64,000 nucleotides of DNA, taken from positions 12,269,835 to 12,333,834 of the forward strand of contig NC_079386.1 of NCBI RefSeq assembly GCF_021018895.1. The letters are read 5' to 3'. A program made the translations under genes and the position numbers. Shown in pieces: positions 1-12,142 of this stretch. Position 1 is the stretch's first letter. Each line of letters opens with the position of its first letter. The stretch comes from Seriola aureovittata (lineage: Eukaryota; Chordata; Actinopteri; Carangiformes; Carangidae). The notes beneath the pieces were generated by a model. The model was given only the letters and a program-made list of their open reading frames with translations. It was not told where the DNA came from and did no database searches.

Positions 1-562
1 CCAGTATTCTAGAGCAGTCATGGTTCCCAGATGATGGTTCTTAATGACTGGTGATCCTCTGAGTCCTAAGGTTTGCATTTGGTTTTGAATTAAATTTTAA
101 GAATATTGGATAGATTTCCATTAAATCTGGTCCAGACTTTCGTTGTCCCCAGCCAGTTCTTCTAGCGGCATGGTGAGGTTGACATTTTTGGTTTTGAATT
201 AAATGTCTCAGCAACGCCACAGGGATTGCCATGAAATTTTGTACAGGCTTTCATGTTCCCTGCAGGATGAATTATTATAACTGTCCCTATCCCTTACAGT
301 TTCCTTTAGCGACTAACGTGACTAAATACCTGCAGTGCTAGAGACATTCACATCAGCTTTCAGTACTTTGAGCTTAATGCTAGTTAGCAAATGCTTGCAT
401 GCTAACATGCTAAAATAAGATGGTGAATATGGTAAACATTATTCCTGCCAAACATCTGCATGTTAGCATTCTCATGTTAGCATGCTGATGTTATCATTTA
501 CATAAAAGCAATGCTGTTCCATGTGCTGCCTTACAGAGCTCCTTCCATGGCTGCAGACCCCC
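1..562 (+). repeat. TTAGCATGCTAA-type fish interspersed repeat (family A), copy 1, 5' end cut by window
   Basis: The segment matches a dispersed repeat that I recognise from percomorph genomes. Its first half has two diverged blocks of 'gattgccatgaaattt...gtacag...ttcatg' and 'ggtgaggttgacattt...gttttgaattaaat'. Its second half has the typical chain of 'gttagcaaatgcttgcatgc', 'aagatggtgaatatggtaaa' and 'catgttagcatgctgatgtt', ending in 'cttacagagct...catggctgcagac'. Both direct sub-blocks are seen, so the element is built from internal repeats. It has no coding capacity. Strand is arbitrary: this is called + and the copies at 42.4 and 58.3 kb are opposite. The copy is old, with many substitutions. 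Confidence 0.75.
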
Positions 563-1975
563 CAGTCAAAAAACAAAACTTTTTTACAATATTTTTTTAC
601 AATATTACATTATTATTATTGTTATGAGTAGTAGTGGTAGTAGTGCACAGTAACATATAGGCTACATATGCTATCTCAAAACACAATATGTATGCTGTGT
701 CTTCCAAGAGAGGGAGTCTATTATTGGGCAGCAGGCACATTATTTCAATGCACATGTGCTGCATGTAGATGGATGTGTGTGTTCATCCTTTTTTTTCCCA
801 GCTTATACTTTAGTCTCCTATTGTGGCTGGATCACCTTAATCAGAGATTATTGTCTGATGCACAATGGCAGTCAAAGGCATTCGCACACATTCTTACACC
901 TGCTCGTTACCATGCGGACCTATTCCTAAAATGGAACTAGTTTAGCTACAGCAGAACACAGTGTAAAGCGCTGGTGGGAACATGCACCCTCCCTCGCTCT
1001 TAACAGTTACCTGTCTGGAGCAGGGGAATAAGGGTGTGATTGGGCAACCTGTTCTAGTCGGGGGAGGGGGGAAAAAAGGAAAAGAAGGGGAAAAAGAAGA
1101 ATAGGTGATTTGGATGGTGAAATCAAATCAGAAGAAAAAGTGATACTTATTAGCAGAAAACATGAGATGACGCCATGATGATGGCACTTCTCAAAATGCC
1201 ATGTCCCACTGTAGAAAACTGTAAAGTCTGCACAGTAAAGGAGTGCCCCCTTTGATTTTATACTAGCAAGAAGCTTATTGCAATAATTAAATTGCAGTGG
1301 GAAAGCATGATTAGGATTAGTGGGTAATAATGAAAATAACTGTAGCTACAACTAATGACCATTTCTGGGAATTTGGAGGTTTCAAAGAGCTGTGAGGAGG
1401 ATATATTCTACATTGGTGGATATTTTGTTGGCTAGTTCCAGTGTTTTTCAGACTCAGTATATTAAATTATGGCTACTTTTAGGCCAACAAATAAATAAAG
1501 GACTCATTTCATCCCAGCCATAACTGGCAGTGAGCAGAGTGGCGGACCAGTGAAAACCATGCATCTCCAAACTGCAATTTTCAGATAAACTTAAAGCCAG
1601 CCATCAGTTTTCTGAAGGGAGCTTTTTCAAATGTTGGTGATGTCATAAGGGTCAACTCTGCTTGGGTTTGAGACATAAGACTGTGTTACAAACTAGAGAT
1701 GTGAGGTTTGAAAGAAGTGAGCTGTTAGGAGCTGGGAAGGGTCTAAAGAAAAGAGGCTGTTGAATTGTATTATGGGAAATGTAGGTGTGAGCTCAACTTA
1801 TTCTAATGAATAAAAACTGGGATAGCTCAGCCTCTGCTTCGTCTCCTGTCAGGCCCCCAAACTTAAGGAACTGTAGTAGTTAAGTAGTACTTTCTGGTTT
1901 GGGAAATTTCTAAAACTTTTTAGGCAAAATAAACCATTTAAAAACCAGTTCGATTTTTGTTTTAATTGTATTGCC
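563..1975. other. unique noncoding DNA, no supported gene
   Basis: AT-rich DNA with short T runs near 580-605 and a purine-only stretch at about 1,059-1,105. The 90-codon frame starting at 668 has no recognisable domain and no splice or start context. I see no RNA gene or element boundary here. Confidence 0.5.
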
Positions 1976-1992
1976 TTTTTTTTTTTTTTTTT
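1976..1992. repeat. poly-T run, 17 bp
   Basis: Uninterrupted T homopolymer. It could be the A-tail of an old minus-strand retrocopy, but no tail-adjacent element was recognised. Confidence 0.85.
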
Positions 1993-3474
1993 GTAAGATA
2001 ATGAAAAGTTGACATTGTAGAGACGCATGGTTTTTACAGGACAGACTTTAATGTTTTCAAACCAACATTTACAGACATTATAACTGCACAGCAACAGGGA
2101 ATTCAAGTCGTGACATCAATATTTCTAGACAGCCTGGAAATGTATACACTGTATAGTCCCATATTAAAGTCTGGTTATTATTCATATTCACAGTCTGATC
2201 TCTAGAAATGTATGACTTCAGTATCAATAGTACAATATTCAAAATCCTATAAATGTATAATCTAATCAAACTGGCTGTTTTTATAACTGCATGTTCTCTA
2301 CAAATACATTTTTCTTTGCCTGTAATTTATTTTGTACACTGATACACACGGGTCTCCGATTCTATTTGCATTGATGCAGTAGTGGATGTTATGTTGCGCG
2401 TCCCAAGTGCAACTGTAGCCTTTAACGGAGCTCTTATCTGGAGCAAGATTACATACAGTGACTGAAGGTGTGAGACATGCCCTTAATCTATGTTAATATT
2501 AAAAGCCTGATGAATGTGAGAAGGGCCTCAAATGGGAGTTGGGATGATTAATACTGTTTTATTTATGGCAGTCATATTCTGTGGCGTCTGAAATATTGTC
2601 CTGCATAGATCGCAGCAACAAGAGAACAGAAGCAGGGCAGCGGATGCACTTAAGTTAGGTTTGTGTTTGTTTTTGTGTTTGTTCAGTTTTCCGTTCTGCA
2701 TGTACTGTTTTCATATGTGAGCCACTTTAGCTGGAGAAGAGAGGCTATGGACAATGTTTTGTGCGTTCTTGCGTCCCGGCTTCAGGCTGCAGGTTGACCT
2801 CCTTGTGTCTGTGGCGATCACCGGAACTTACCTTGAGAGCTGTGCATACGTCTCATCGTCTGCACACTGCTTCTTTGAAAACATCTGGAGGAAAAACAGA
2901 TCCCCCTCATCCCCGTCTCTCTTCCGTCTGCTCCCCTGTCTCTCTCCATCGTAACTTCGGCATTTAACGAGGCCACCACTACTGTACGTGATTCCGGGTG
3001 TCAGAGGTGATAGCTCAGACAGGCCTCAAACCGCCTCACAGTTGTCATTCGGTAGTGGTTCAGTTGGCCGAGTCATGATCATGATTGGAGTATGATGCCA
3101 CATCCACGCTATTAAATCGTCTTTGTTCAATAAATCTGCTCTTCCGTTCACTCTGCCAAAGAAAATTGAGCTTTCAAAAACACTCTCTAGAGAGGGTAAA
3201 TAAAAAAGAAATAAATAAAAAAAAGCCAGTCTTGTGTAATTATGTAGACATGGAAAATAGAGATTTTTTTTTTTGAGAATGGTGACATAGGCTGGCAAAT
3301 AATTAGTTTGGCTGGCACGCACACTTGTTGTTTTCCAACAAAAATAGAAGGAATATTGCCAAATATATCTGCACATGGCCTGAGAAGAAAAGTGCGTGGG
3401 CAAAGTTATGTGCTGGTGGAGAGCTGAGACAATCGGGACTTCAGTTTCAGAATTGGAAGATGAAACTCAGAAGA
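1993..3474. other. unique noncoding DNA with a conserved-looking block at 2,460-2,640
   Basis: No gene is recognised. The part at 2,460-2,640 is free of simple repeats, has mixed composition and carries several homeodomain-like cores (ttaatctatgttaatatt, gatgattaatactg, tttatttatggc). That resembles vertebrate noncoding elements but is weak evidence alone. The overlapping short frames at 2,754-2,967 and 3,026-3,403 show no family features. Confidence 0.35.
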
Positions 3475-3522
3475 CATACTGTAGCTCACTTCCCACAGCC
3501 GCAGGAAGTAAGCTACAGTATG
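3475..3522. other. near-perfect 19-bp hairpin with 10-nt loop
   Basis: The left arm CATACTGTAGCTCACTTCC (3,475-3,493) and right arm GGAAGTAAGCTACAGTATG (3,504-3,522) are reverse complements except for one position. They enclose the 10-base loop CACAGCCGCA. Pairing stops directly outside the arms. The whole hairpin is 48 nt, shorter than a usual microRNA precursor, so a foldback remnant of a small inverted-repeat element or a structured noncoding RNA are both possible. The inverted repeat itself is directly visible; any function is unknown. Confidence 0.8.
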
Positions 3523-5613
3523 ATTGCAGCACCCGCCTCCAGGTGGCTGAGGTATATTTGTATTGTTTCAAGATTTTTATTTCTTTTTGGCACGTTACAC
3601 CCCACCCCTCCCGGTGCCTGTCACCCACAATATATTTTTGTTAAATTATCGCAAACAGCACAGGCTTTCCAGATGGTATCCCATAATATTTTTGTATAGT
3701 GTCCTAAAGTAGGCTATATTTTGTCCTCACTGATTTGTTGTGACAGGAAGGTTTGGACTGCGTTCAGACAGCCTCTTCAGCTACAACAATACTCAAGTTC
3801 AAATGCAAATTTCCACCAATAGCAGCACTTAAAAGGTGTGATATTGTCATGAGTGATGACGCTTTGTTGCCAGCGAAGTTACCTTGAAGACTAAACTACA
3901 TTTCCTGACATGTTGGGTTTTTTTTAAAAATTTTTTTAATTGCTATATTGTCTGGCTGAGAATGAGTCAGCAATTGGTTTTCATTCATTTTCACACCCTT
4001 GCATCCCCGATTGAAAACCTGTTCCCATGGCTGTGCATACAATAACTAGAAATGGACATTTAAAATATTGTGAGTTGGCAGTGAAAAGGCACAGCAGTAC
4101 GCTGTCAAGTCCTGAATGTCAAAGCTTCCCACCAGCACCAGTCAATAGACAATTATAGATACAGAAAAAAGGGAAATTGATCGAGAATTTCTGTAGCATA
4201 AAAATAATATTAGTAATTATAATAATGATTAAACTTTATTTTCAATTTAAAACTAAGAATTGTGAAATCACAGCACTGAGAGTGAAACAGTGGTACTGTA
4301 TTTCACGTTTCCCATGGTTCCGTGTGACAAAGATATGTTTTAGTCACAGATGATGCTTTTCCATTTCAAAAAAGAAAAAGTTCCCTCACACTTTCACATG
4401 AAAACTAATGGCAGTGCTTTGTATTGAGTATTGTCAGGTGTGTGCTGCTCTCTCCTGGGCAACACTGAAATGCAAAACACCTCTTCACTGTGTTGTGATT
4501 TTTTTATTTTTTATTTTGGCATTTTGAATCTTCCGTACCACTGTGTAGTCGTTGTATTATGTCTTAAGTGATGAGTTTTGCAACTTCAGGGTTTCCATAC
4601 TTTTTCTCCTTTTTCTTTTTCCTTGTTCCACACTCAATTAAAAGTAGTGTGCTTCAATCATTTTTATTTATTTATTTATTTTTGCATGATCTCATCAAAA
4701 TCTGATCCGTGGGGTCTGAGATACTGTGCGTGATGAAAAAGCGGACGGGCCGGGGCTAGAAAATATTAATCATTGAGCTCCACGAGCGTATACAATACAT
4801 ACCTGTTACACACAAACATACATACGCTCCCGACACACACTCAAAACATCGCCCGTGTTCTTTTCTTGTCAGTCGCAACACCTCATTCTGCCAAACCAGT
4901 CTTTCACTTTGCATTGTCTCATTGTGCCACTGTGGGGGTCTTCAGCTACTTTCGAAGCACATTTGTAAAGGAGGGGATATTTACCACACATGCCTGTTGT
5001 TTCATATGGCGACTATGGGGCTTGTTATACATGCAATATCTTAAATGTCTTCACAAACTGCTGAACAAATTTGTTTCAGTTCTTTGGAGCTAATTTCCTT
5101 CCATAAATTACATAACTAAGGGAAATGCTGAGACGTTTTCTATTTGCAAAACAAAATGCATTCGTTTGTGAATGGTGTTATGGTGGTATTTGCAAACCAC
5201 ATGTTCTGTTTGTTTTGTTAAGTTTTGGCAGGAAATTATCTCCATACACTGCGCTCTTTGAAGTGGCAGCTTTAGGAGGGATAAATCTCGGGGACTGGAA
5301 ACTGTCAACGTCGACAATGAACGTGATAATGAGACGTTTTGACAGTATGCACCGCTTCCTCCGACTCCTCCAACAAGTGATCAGCAACTGTGTGTCACAC
5401 TCACGAACACACATTGCAAGGGTGAAAAGGGCAACGGGGATAACTAAAAAGACAGTTTTAGCAGCGCTGCAGACAGAAACAGTGTTATAAAACAAAATGC
5501 AATTTCCTTACACAAACTTTTTTACCAGTAAGTGTCCTTCCTCTATCACAGTGTCTAGAGCCACACCCGAAATATGGAGATATTTTCCTCCTTGTTGATT
5601 ATTTTAATCAAAT
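3523..5613. other. unique noncoding DNA, no supported gene
   Basis: A (TTTA)n tract lies at about 4,661-4,682. The 106-codon frame at 4,773 and the 121-codon frame at 5,125 were read through: neither shows low-complexity content, but neither resembles a known protein, and the opposite strand is open as well at 5,178-5,495. I treat them as chance. Confidence 0.45.
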
Positions 5614-5633
5614 CCCCCCCCCCCCCCCCCCCC
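5614..5633. repeat. poly-C run, 20 bp
   Basis: Twenty consecutive C residues. Poly-C runs of this length are much rarer than poly-A/T in vertebrate DNA. A second run of 21 C lies 320 bp downstream. Confidence 0.95.
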
Positions 5634-5955
5634 GGTATTTCACAGAGGCTTATCGGGAGGCAGGCTGGCTGGGAATCCGTCTTGCCTGGTAAGGTGTAGA
5701 GTCTTGGGGACACAACACCTTTTTCTGAAGCGCCACACAAAAGCCCTCGAGCACTGCTGAGAGTGGCAGATATCACTGCACCCTGCAGCTCCATAATCAC
5801 AAGTACATACATTTAGTCGAAAAATACAAGGGACTTTGCTGTTGGGCAGATAATGACACTGCCAATCCTGTGAAAATGCATGACTAAAGGGGGGGTAAAA
5901 ATAACCAAGGTTACAAAAATGGGAAATATTGTCAACGGAAGATATACAAATATAG

Positions 5956-5976
5956 CCCCCCCCCCCCCCCCCCCCC
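5956..5976. repeat. poly-C run, 21 bp
   Basis: Twenty-one consecutive C residues, the second of a pair. The two runs have different flanks, so they do not look like a segmental duplication. The minus strand could form a G-quadruplex. Confidence 0.95.
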
Positions 5977-6299
5977 TTTGCTGGCAAACCACTAATCTTC
6001 AAATATTTCTCATGATTTGTAATAATGTATTGCATGACTAGCTAGGCAGAGCGTGCTATTAATCTATGTTGAATTGAAACAGTTCAACCAACATCACAGA
6101 CACAAATGTTTTTTTTTTTTTTTACTGAGACAGTAAGAAATGGTCTAAAGGGGCATAATGTATACAGACAGGCGGCTACTGTAGGCTACAGACAGTTACA
6201 GAGAGGAGGAGAATTTCGCTGAGACGGTAAAGCGCAGACTGGGACACAGTGAGTAATTGAAAACATCCCAGACAGGATGCGGTTACAAGGGAGATAGAT

Positions 6300-6560
6300 T
6301 ACACTTTGTTGAAAAGGATGTGAAGGAAACTAATGAGTCAGTATTTCAGTAATTGTCCTCTGCTAAGAATAAGCATCAACCGAGACAAGTCCGAGACAGC
6401 GGGCCTCTCTTTAGACGGCATTTAGATCACTGTGTCATCAAACCCTAATTGCAAGGTGACCATTCTATCTGAGAAGCTCGACAATGATGCTGGACTCAAA
6501 TGATGGGTAACTCTGTGCAGCTTTTTAATGAGCTGTGCTGCTGTAAACATACTTCCATGC
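6300..6560. promoter_or_regulatory. candidate conserved noncoding element
   Basis: A stretch without simple repeats or recognised transposon sequence, with balanced composition and several binding-site-like cores: 'taatgagtca' (AP-1-like TGAGTCA), 'cctaattgca', 'caaggtgacc' (nuclear-receptor half-site-like) and 'tttttaatgagc'. No coding frame of note. Conservation cannot be tested from one sequence, so this is inference. Confidence 0.28.
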
Positions 6561-7074
6561 TTTTCAGTGGTAATTATCATAAAAGAAAGAACCTTGAGGC
6601 ATATGTTAATCCTTTTTCATTATTCCTTTACTGATATTGTTTGTTGTTGTTCTTCCTGCGTGCCGGTTCAGTCAAATAAAAATTGTAAAAGTGTCCAAAG
6701 AACAGTGTAATTACTGTAACTTTAGCTTAATAGGAAACCATCCCTTTGAACAAAACATCGTCAAATGGAAGTATTAGTTGTCTCTGAAGTGAAACACACA
6801 CCAACAGTATGTTGTGGAGCGTCACATCTCATGTGTCAATTGACACCCACAGTTGAGACCAGACGCATCATACAGACAGAAAAATTAGTCAGGGTACAGT
6901 AACTAGAATGTGCCGATCTGGGCAGCAAATGTGACAAAATAGCTGCTTTTCTGGTGAGCTGAAGCGAGCCAACCCACAATGACGTGTGACAAGACTTCAC
7001 CGTTGTGTGGGTTTACATAGAAATTAATGAGTGGGAGTGCTGTGATGCATGTCGTACACCGCTGCTGTGTATTG
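6561..7074. other. unique noncoding DNA
   Basis: Nothing recognisable; no simple repeat longer than a few units and no plausible exon. Confidence 0.45.
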
Positions 7075-7440
7075 CCCTTAAACCTGCACTGATATTTTTA
7101 TATAAACATTGAGCCAAATCAATACGCAGACTGTGAAAGAGTGACAAACCCCGACTCTCCGGTGCCCCTCAGCTCTATGAACAACTTTAGCACCTTTCAG
7201 CTCATTGTTTTGGTTTTACATGGTGCAGCTTTACTGTTTTAGTTCAGTCTCAACACTCTCAACATTGTGTTGTGCGAAACCAGGCACCAGCAATCCACTG
7301 TGCACCTCTTTCCTTGCACCAAGTAGCGGGCAGACAAAGTTAGCTGAAAAAACTGCTGAACCTAGCCAAAAACACAACTTTTAACTCAAGATCTAACAGT
7401 TTGCAATAACAACTTAATAAGCTAAGCTAATATAACAATG
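7075..7440 (+). repeat. fish interspersed repeat (family B), copy 1, degraded
   Basis: The core 'aactttagcacctttcagct', followed by 'cattgttttggttttacatg' and 'gcagctttactgtttt', matches a dispersed fish repeat that I know. Its 5' part usually reads 'aaagctgcattaatcaata'; here that is worn to 'aacctgcactgatatttt'. The later 'gacaaagttagctgaaaaaa' also fits the internal GTTAGCGACTAGC area. Two other copies are at 9.64 and 41.72 kb, same orientation. Strand is arbitrary. Confidence 0.6.
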
Positions 7441-8989
7441 TTGTGTTTACAGCTTGTTCTGCTGCATCAAAGTGGGGGAAAAAAAAGAAAGAATATAAGT
7501 GTAAGTTATTGTTTTTTGCCAGCGGCTGTATGGAAATCATCGGTTGGGCAAAGCTGCCAGGAGAGGAGAGGTTATGCATTTTAAATTTTTGCTTAAGGAA
7601 GGGTGGTCTATATCAGCTGTGAAGGCAGGGAGAGCCGGAGCCAGAACTCTTTACCATAAATATATATAGAGAAATTTGGGGAAATCTTGTTTCTGTGTCA
7701 AGGGATGGATCAATAAAAAAATAATAATATATAATTTTCAGTGATTCACCGCCCTCCCCACCCTACCCTAATAATTTTCATACAGTTCCTTATCATTACT
7801 CATTTAGCATATACAATGTGCTCATTTAATTTAGTGTCCACTTTAGATATAATTTTACCATAGCTTTTGATATGAATACTGTAGTACCAAGGACCAAACA
7901 TGTTATTGACTTTAATGATGAATATGTACTTTTTTTTTTTATATTGAATTTTGCTTATTAGTTTGGTAAAAGACAAGGATTCTATTTCTATAGACTGTAA
8001 GTCATGCTGCTGCAGCGAATAAATGTTTTCTTGGAATAAACAGCCCTTTTTATTATTAAGCAAACAAACAATCTTACCTCTAGGACAACCATTATGACAA
8101 ATGTATCGTGACCATTTTAACACCTGCGGCAGAAAGTATTGTAACAGAGTTTAGCCGCTTCCAGCAGCCTGCTCAGTAGAAATCATAAGAAACTGTGATA
8201 GCACCAGCACTTTGCAGGCCAAATCAATTGATTTTTATGGTACCAGAGAGATAGATGAAAAGATGTGTACGCAGAATGTGGATACTGATGAATTGCGGGG
8301 CCAAGTGGATTTTCACAACACCTGACAAGATCACGACTCAAGATTCACCACTTTCAATCCCCGACAGGAGAGGGAAATTGGTGGTGCGAGGGGGAAAAAA
8401 AAGAAAATCCAATGGTCAAAATGAAGAGATAAATCAGAGTGAAACAGTTCTAATAATGGAAGCTGGTTAAACGTCATTGGCTGAGAGCAGCGGCCATTAA
8501 ACTTCTGATATCCTTACGTGACAGATGAAATAGTTTGAAATACAGCTGCCATCTCCTGTCATAACCCCCGTTAACACATTCTGTCATGAGTTAGTCTTAC
8601 ACAAACAACCGCTATGAAGCTGTCCTCCACATTTTTTCACCCCTTTTCTCTCAAACCACAGACATCGTGATGCTTGTTAAAGAAGAATAACACGGTTTCG
8701 CTCCAGAAGGTCAAGGACGTCGTCCAGATCCAATCAACAGCATCATATAGACAAAATTACAGCCAGAGAGAGGGGAAGATGCAATGGCTAGCTCACCATA
8801 CTGAATGCTGCAATCCACCATGCCAGGGTTTGAGAGTTCCCTGTTAGATGCAGCTTCTGCATGGATTTCAGAAACCCCAAAAACAACAGTCAAACTCATC
8901 AAAGTCACCATGTTAAGTGTTGCGTAACTTTGAAGCATTTGCAAATTAGCCATTCAAAACGTATGCAAAGGTCAACATTGGTCAGGAAG
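7441..8989. other. unique noncoding DNA
   Basis: No gene recognised. 8,255-8,520 is mixed-composition DNA without repeats and could be a conserved noncoding element. The 71-codon frame there and the 107-codon minus frame at 7,800-8,123 look random in composition. Confidence 0.4.
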
Positions 8990-9270
8990 AGGGCGGTCAG
9001 CGTATAGCATGATTCATGACCATAATTTGTGTTTGAAAAATTAATACGAGGCGCCTGATAAATCATCACCCGCACCATCCTTTGACAAAATCACTGAACT
9101 GCCATAATCTTTCTCTGCCCTTTGAATGGAGACACATGCTGACTGCAAGGTCAAGATGAATGGGAGAACCATAGGCACTTCTCAGTGAGAAGAGGACGCA
9201 GACAAGGCGGTGTTTGTATCGCTCAATAATGACATTTAATATCGACTACTTCTTGCCGATCTTAATAGGT
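8990..9270. promoter_or_regulatory. candidate conserved noncoding element
   Basis: Repeat-free block between two family B repeats. It contains 'agcatgattcatgaccataa', 'gaaaaattaatacgaggcgc', 'cctgataaatcatcaccc' and 'gctcaataatgacatttaat'. The mix of homeodomain-like TTAAT/AATGA cores with GC-containing spacers resembles vertebrate developmental enhancers. No open frame of interest. This is inference from composition only. Confidence 0.3.
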
Positions 9271-9639
9271 CTCTCCTGAGCCGGACCTTGAGGTACTAAC
9301 GTGTACTCTTACACATACTTAACCCAGGAGAAAGAAAAGAACATAGCAAATGATGTTGGAACTCAGAAGTGAAACATAAGCCCTTTTTATTACTTGAGAC
9401 TTCAAGTGGAAAGAAAACAGTAGTTTTGAGTGCATCAGTTCTCTTTGATTTTAATATATTTCCTGCTAGACTGGATAATGGGTTTGTGATTATTTAAAAT
9501 GCCATAATGGTTTTATATGTTGGTATTTGTACTATTGTTATATAGTGAGGTGGCCATGGATTTACTATGGTATTTATTTATAGGTAATGTACATATTAGG
9601 GCACACTTAATTGTGGAAACTCAACAAAGCAGCCTTTAA
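9271..9639. other. unique AT-rich noncoding DNA
   Basis: No recognisable feature. Confidence 0.4.
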
Positions 9640-10095
9640 GGACATTAAAGCTGCATTAATCAAAATTTCTATACATGATTATGCGTAACCTGAGAGTGGA
9701 TGCTTATAATGATGAACCCACAGAGTATTATCATCCAACTGTGCAGTTTTTCTCTGCTATGTGGAGAACTTAAGCATCTTTCAGCCCTTTGATTTGGCGT
9801 GAAAGCCCCCAACTTTAGTATTTTACTATTTTATGAATGTCCAGCAGGAGCAGGCAGCTGTTTTCAGCGTGGGGAAAAAAAAAGTTCTGATAAAACTACT
9901 GTACATTACCTGTAGGCTACATCATCAAATGGTAGACGGACAAATTTAGCGACTAGCTACTAAACGAATTGGGGTATTTGGCGGCAAATGAGCTGCATAT
10001 CTTCTGTAGCTCAGATGGACAGATACACAACTCCAAATGGATGCTAATGTTGCTCGTGTCTACTGGATGTGTAAATAGGCAGCTGTGTGCTAACC
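9640..10095 (+). repeat. fish interspersed repeat (family B), copy 2, best preserved
   Basis: It starts with 'taaagctgcattaatcaaaa' and continues with 'gatgaacccacagagtatta', 'ctgctatgtggagaacttaa', 'gcgactagctactaaacg' and 'ctccaaatggatgctaatgt'. It ends with 'ctggatgtgtaaataggcag' and 'ctgtgtgctaac'. This order of blocks matches my memory of the family. It is interrupted by an A run near 9,875. Non-autonomous, no coding frame. A 3' boundary beyond 10,095 is possible. Confidence 0.7.
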
Positions 10096-11176
10096 CATAT
10101 CATTGGCCATACTGACTTTATAAGGTGATAATATGTTGATGGTAATTCAAGTTTAAGGACTTTAAAGTAATTCACCTTTTGTATTTTTGGTAATATCTTT
10201 TGGTCATTAAGCAGTAATTGCAGATGAGTTTGTACTGTGATGTCTTTTTTTTTTTGGTTTTCAGCAATGATGGCCATTGCTGCTAATGCTAACTGCAAAT
10301 TCAAACAGAAGATGTAAAAGCTTTAGGCTAATTAACTGGGAACAAGTTGAATCACATTTTGTTGTTTGTGTTTTCCAGTCTTTTGATAATGGTACAATGT
10401 GGCGGAAACAGCTATAGCTGAACCCAGTTCTGTTAGCATACATGTTTATGTCGCACTCACACGTTTCACAGTCTTAATGTGTGAAGTTATAATAAGGATT
10501 GTAAAGATATGTAACACACAGCTGTCGCACATAATTGCAAACAGCGTAAAAAAAAAAAGAAAAGGAAATGCAAACAGGTTTTTAAATGACAATGACTGAA
10601 GGCTTTCTGTGTCCAATGCTGCAAATCAGATGGTGAGGGAATGCTTCCTTTGTAACAAAAGGCAAGTTATGTTCCATGCAATAGCAGCCAGAGGGCAATG
10701 TCCAGCACCAAGGCTCAATATCCGCTGTGTAACATGTGATTATCCTATCTCTCAAAGAGAAAGCCTCAACACAGAGGCTCTGCCTTCACAGCAGATTAAT
10801 CTTCAGTAGTGTTGATGCTAAGCTTGGACTCAGTGCAATCTTCTCAATGCCAGAAAATGTTTGATTATGGTTTAAAATATTGAAACAGCTTGAGGATTGG
10901 TTGGGTTATCTTGCTCAGCACCCGCAAAGTTGGAAACATCACTGGCAAGATAAGATAAATAAAGTGCCCCGTGTGTTTTCTTCAACTATTTAAATGTAGC
11001 ACACTACTGCGTTTTCCACCTTTTTATTTCACTCCACGCTACAGCTACACCATGGGATGTGCCAAATAAGCATTAATAAGCGCAAACACACATGTACTCA
11101 TTGGCTAATGCACACCTGCAGCCTCTCCAAACCATATGCACATGTGCGCGAAAAATGTCCATATTTATTTTTGTTC
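10096..11176. other. unique noncoding DNA
   Basis: No gene seen. 'cagccagagggca' at about 10,685-10,697 matches the CTCF core in part. Short AT-rich tracts otherwise. Confidence 0.4.
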
Positions 11177-11220
11177 TCTCACTCACTCACTCACTCACTC
11201 ACTCACTCACTCACTCACTC
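11177..11220. repeat. (ACTC)n tetranucleotide microsatellite
   Basis: About eleven perfect CTCA/ACTC units in a row. Confidence 0.95.
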
Positions 11221-11430
11221 TTCTTCTGTTTCTAAAATAGGAATATCAGTGATGAGCAGTGCAGCTGGAGACAATAAACTGGTAGAAGAACCAATTACCA
11301 GCAGGTGACAAGCCGGTGGTTCACGGCTTTCAACATGTCATTATCTGCACATCGACATTTCCAAGAGCCCTGACAGGCCATTTCTGAGGCTGCCATGGCA
11401 AGCCACCATGATAAACCCAGGAAAGAGAAA

Positions 11431-11477
11431 GAGGGGGGAGGGGAGAGGGGAGAGGGGAGAGGGGGAAAAAAAAAAAA
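11431..11477. repeat. (GGGGAGA)n purine tract followed by A12
   Basis: A run of G4-A-G-A units followed directly by twelve A. All-purine on the + strand, with several G runs in series, so G-quadruplex or triplex formation is possible. Confidence 0.85.
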
Positions 11478-11914
11478 TCCCCCAGTCATTCATAAGTCCC
11501 CTTCTGTTCACACACTCTTTCACTCACTTTCACAACACATTGTGGAAGCATGCAGGTGCACATACACAGACTAAAAAAAAGAAAGAAGAGAACTTCCTTT
11601 TTTTCTTTTTCTTCCAATTACTTCTTGAACATATAGATACGTACACAGACACAGTTCTCATTTCCCCTCCACCTCCCCCCGAGTTGTCAAGCTGCTCAAA
11701 GATTATTCTCTTTATATGTGAAATGGTAATTGTATTTCTCTAATCTAATCCCATTAGAACCCCGTACCTCCTCTGCAAACTGCCCCGAGGCAATTACACA
11801 AAATGTCAATGAATTAAGTAATAGCTTGGTGCCAAGCCAGGGGTGCTCACTGTTGATCACTGCTGTCAGCAGAAAAATGCATCTGTCAACAGCAGTGCGC
11901 ATGCCCGCATGGGT

Positions 11915-11990
11915 ACACACCACACACACATATGCATGCACACACACACACACACACACACATACACACACACACACACAGACAGACAGT
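11915..11990. repeat. (CA)n microsatellite, interrupted
   Basis: CA repeat interrupted by TATGCATG and AT, ending in GACAGACAG. The 177-codon minus frame and the 145-codon plus frame over this area are artefacts of the repeat. Confidence 0.95.
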
Positions 11991-12107
11991 AGCAGACACA
12001 CACAGTCACTGGTGTTGTTCCGCAAACCATTTAACCTCTCTGTAGGACACACACTCACACATTGCTGGCACTCTACAACCCATTTAACTCCTGTGCAGAA
12101 CATACAA

Positions 12108-12142
12108 GCACACCCACACACACACACACACATACACACACA
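12108..12142. repeat. (CA)n microsatellite
   Basis: CA repeat with a single AT interruption, 120 bp from the previous one. Confidence 0.9.

Noticed and set aside
5125..5495. Overlapping 121- and 105-codon frames on opposite strands
   Set aside because: Neither matches a known protein and both strands are open, as expected by chance in stop-poor stretches.
10685..10697. CAGCCAGAGGGCA, partial CTCF core
   Set aside because: Two conserved positions differ; weaker than the 44.65 kb match.
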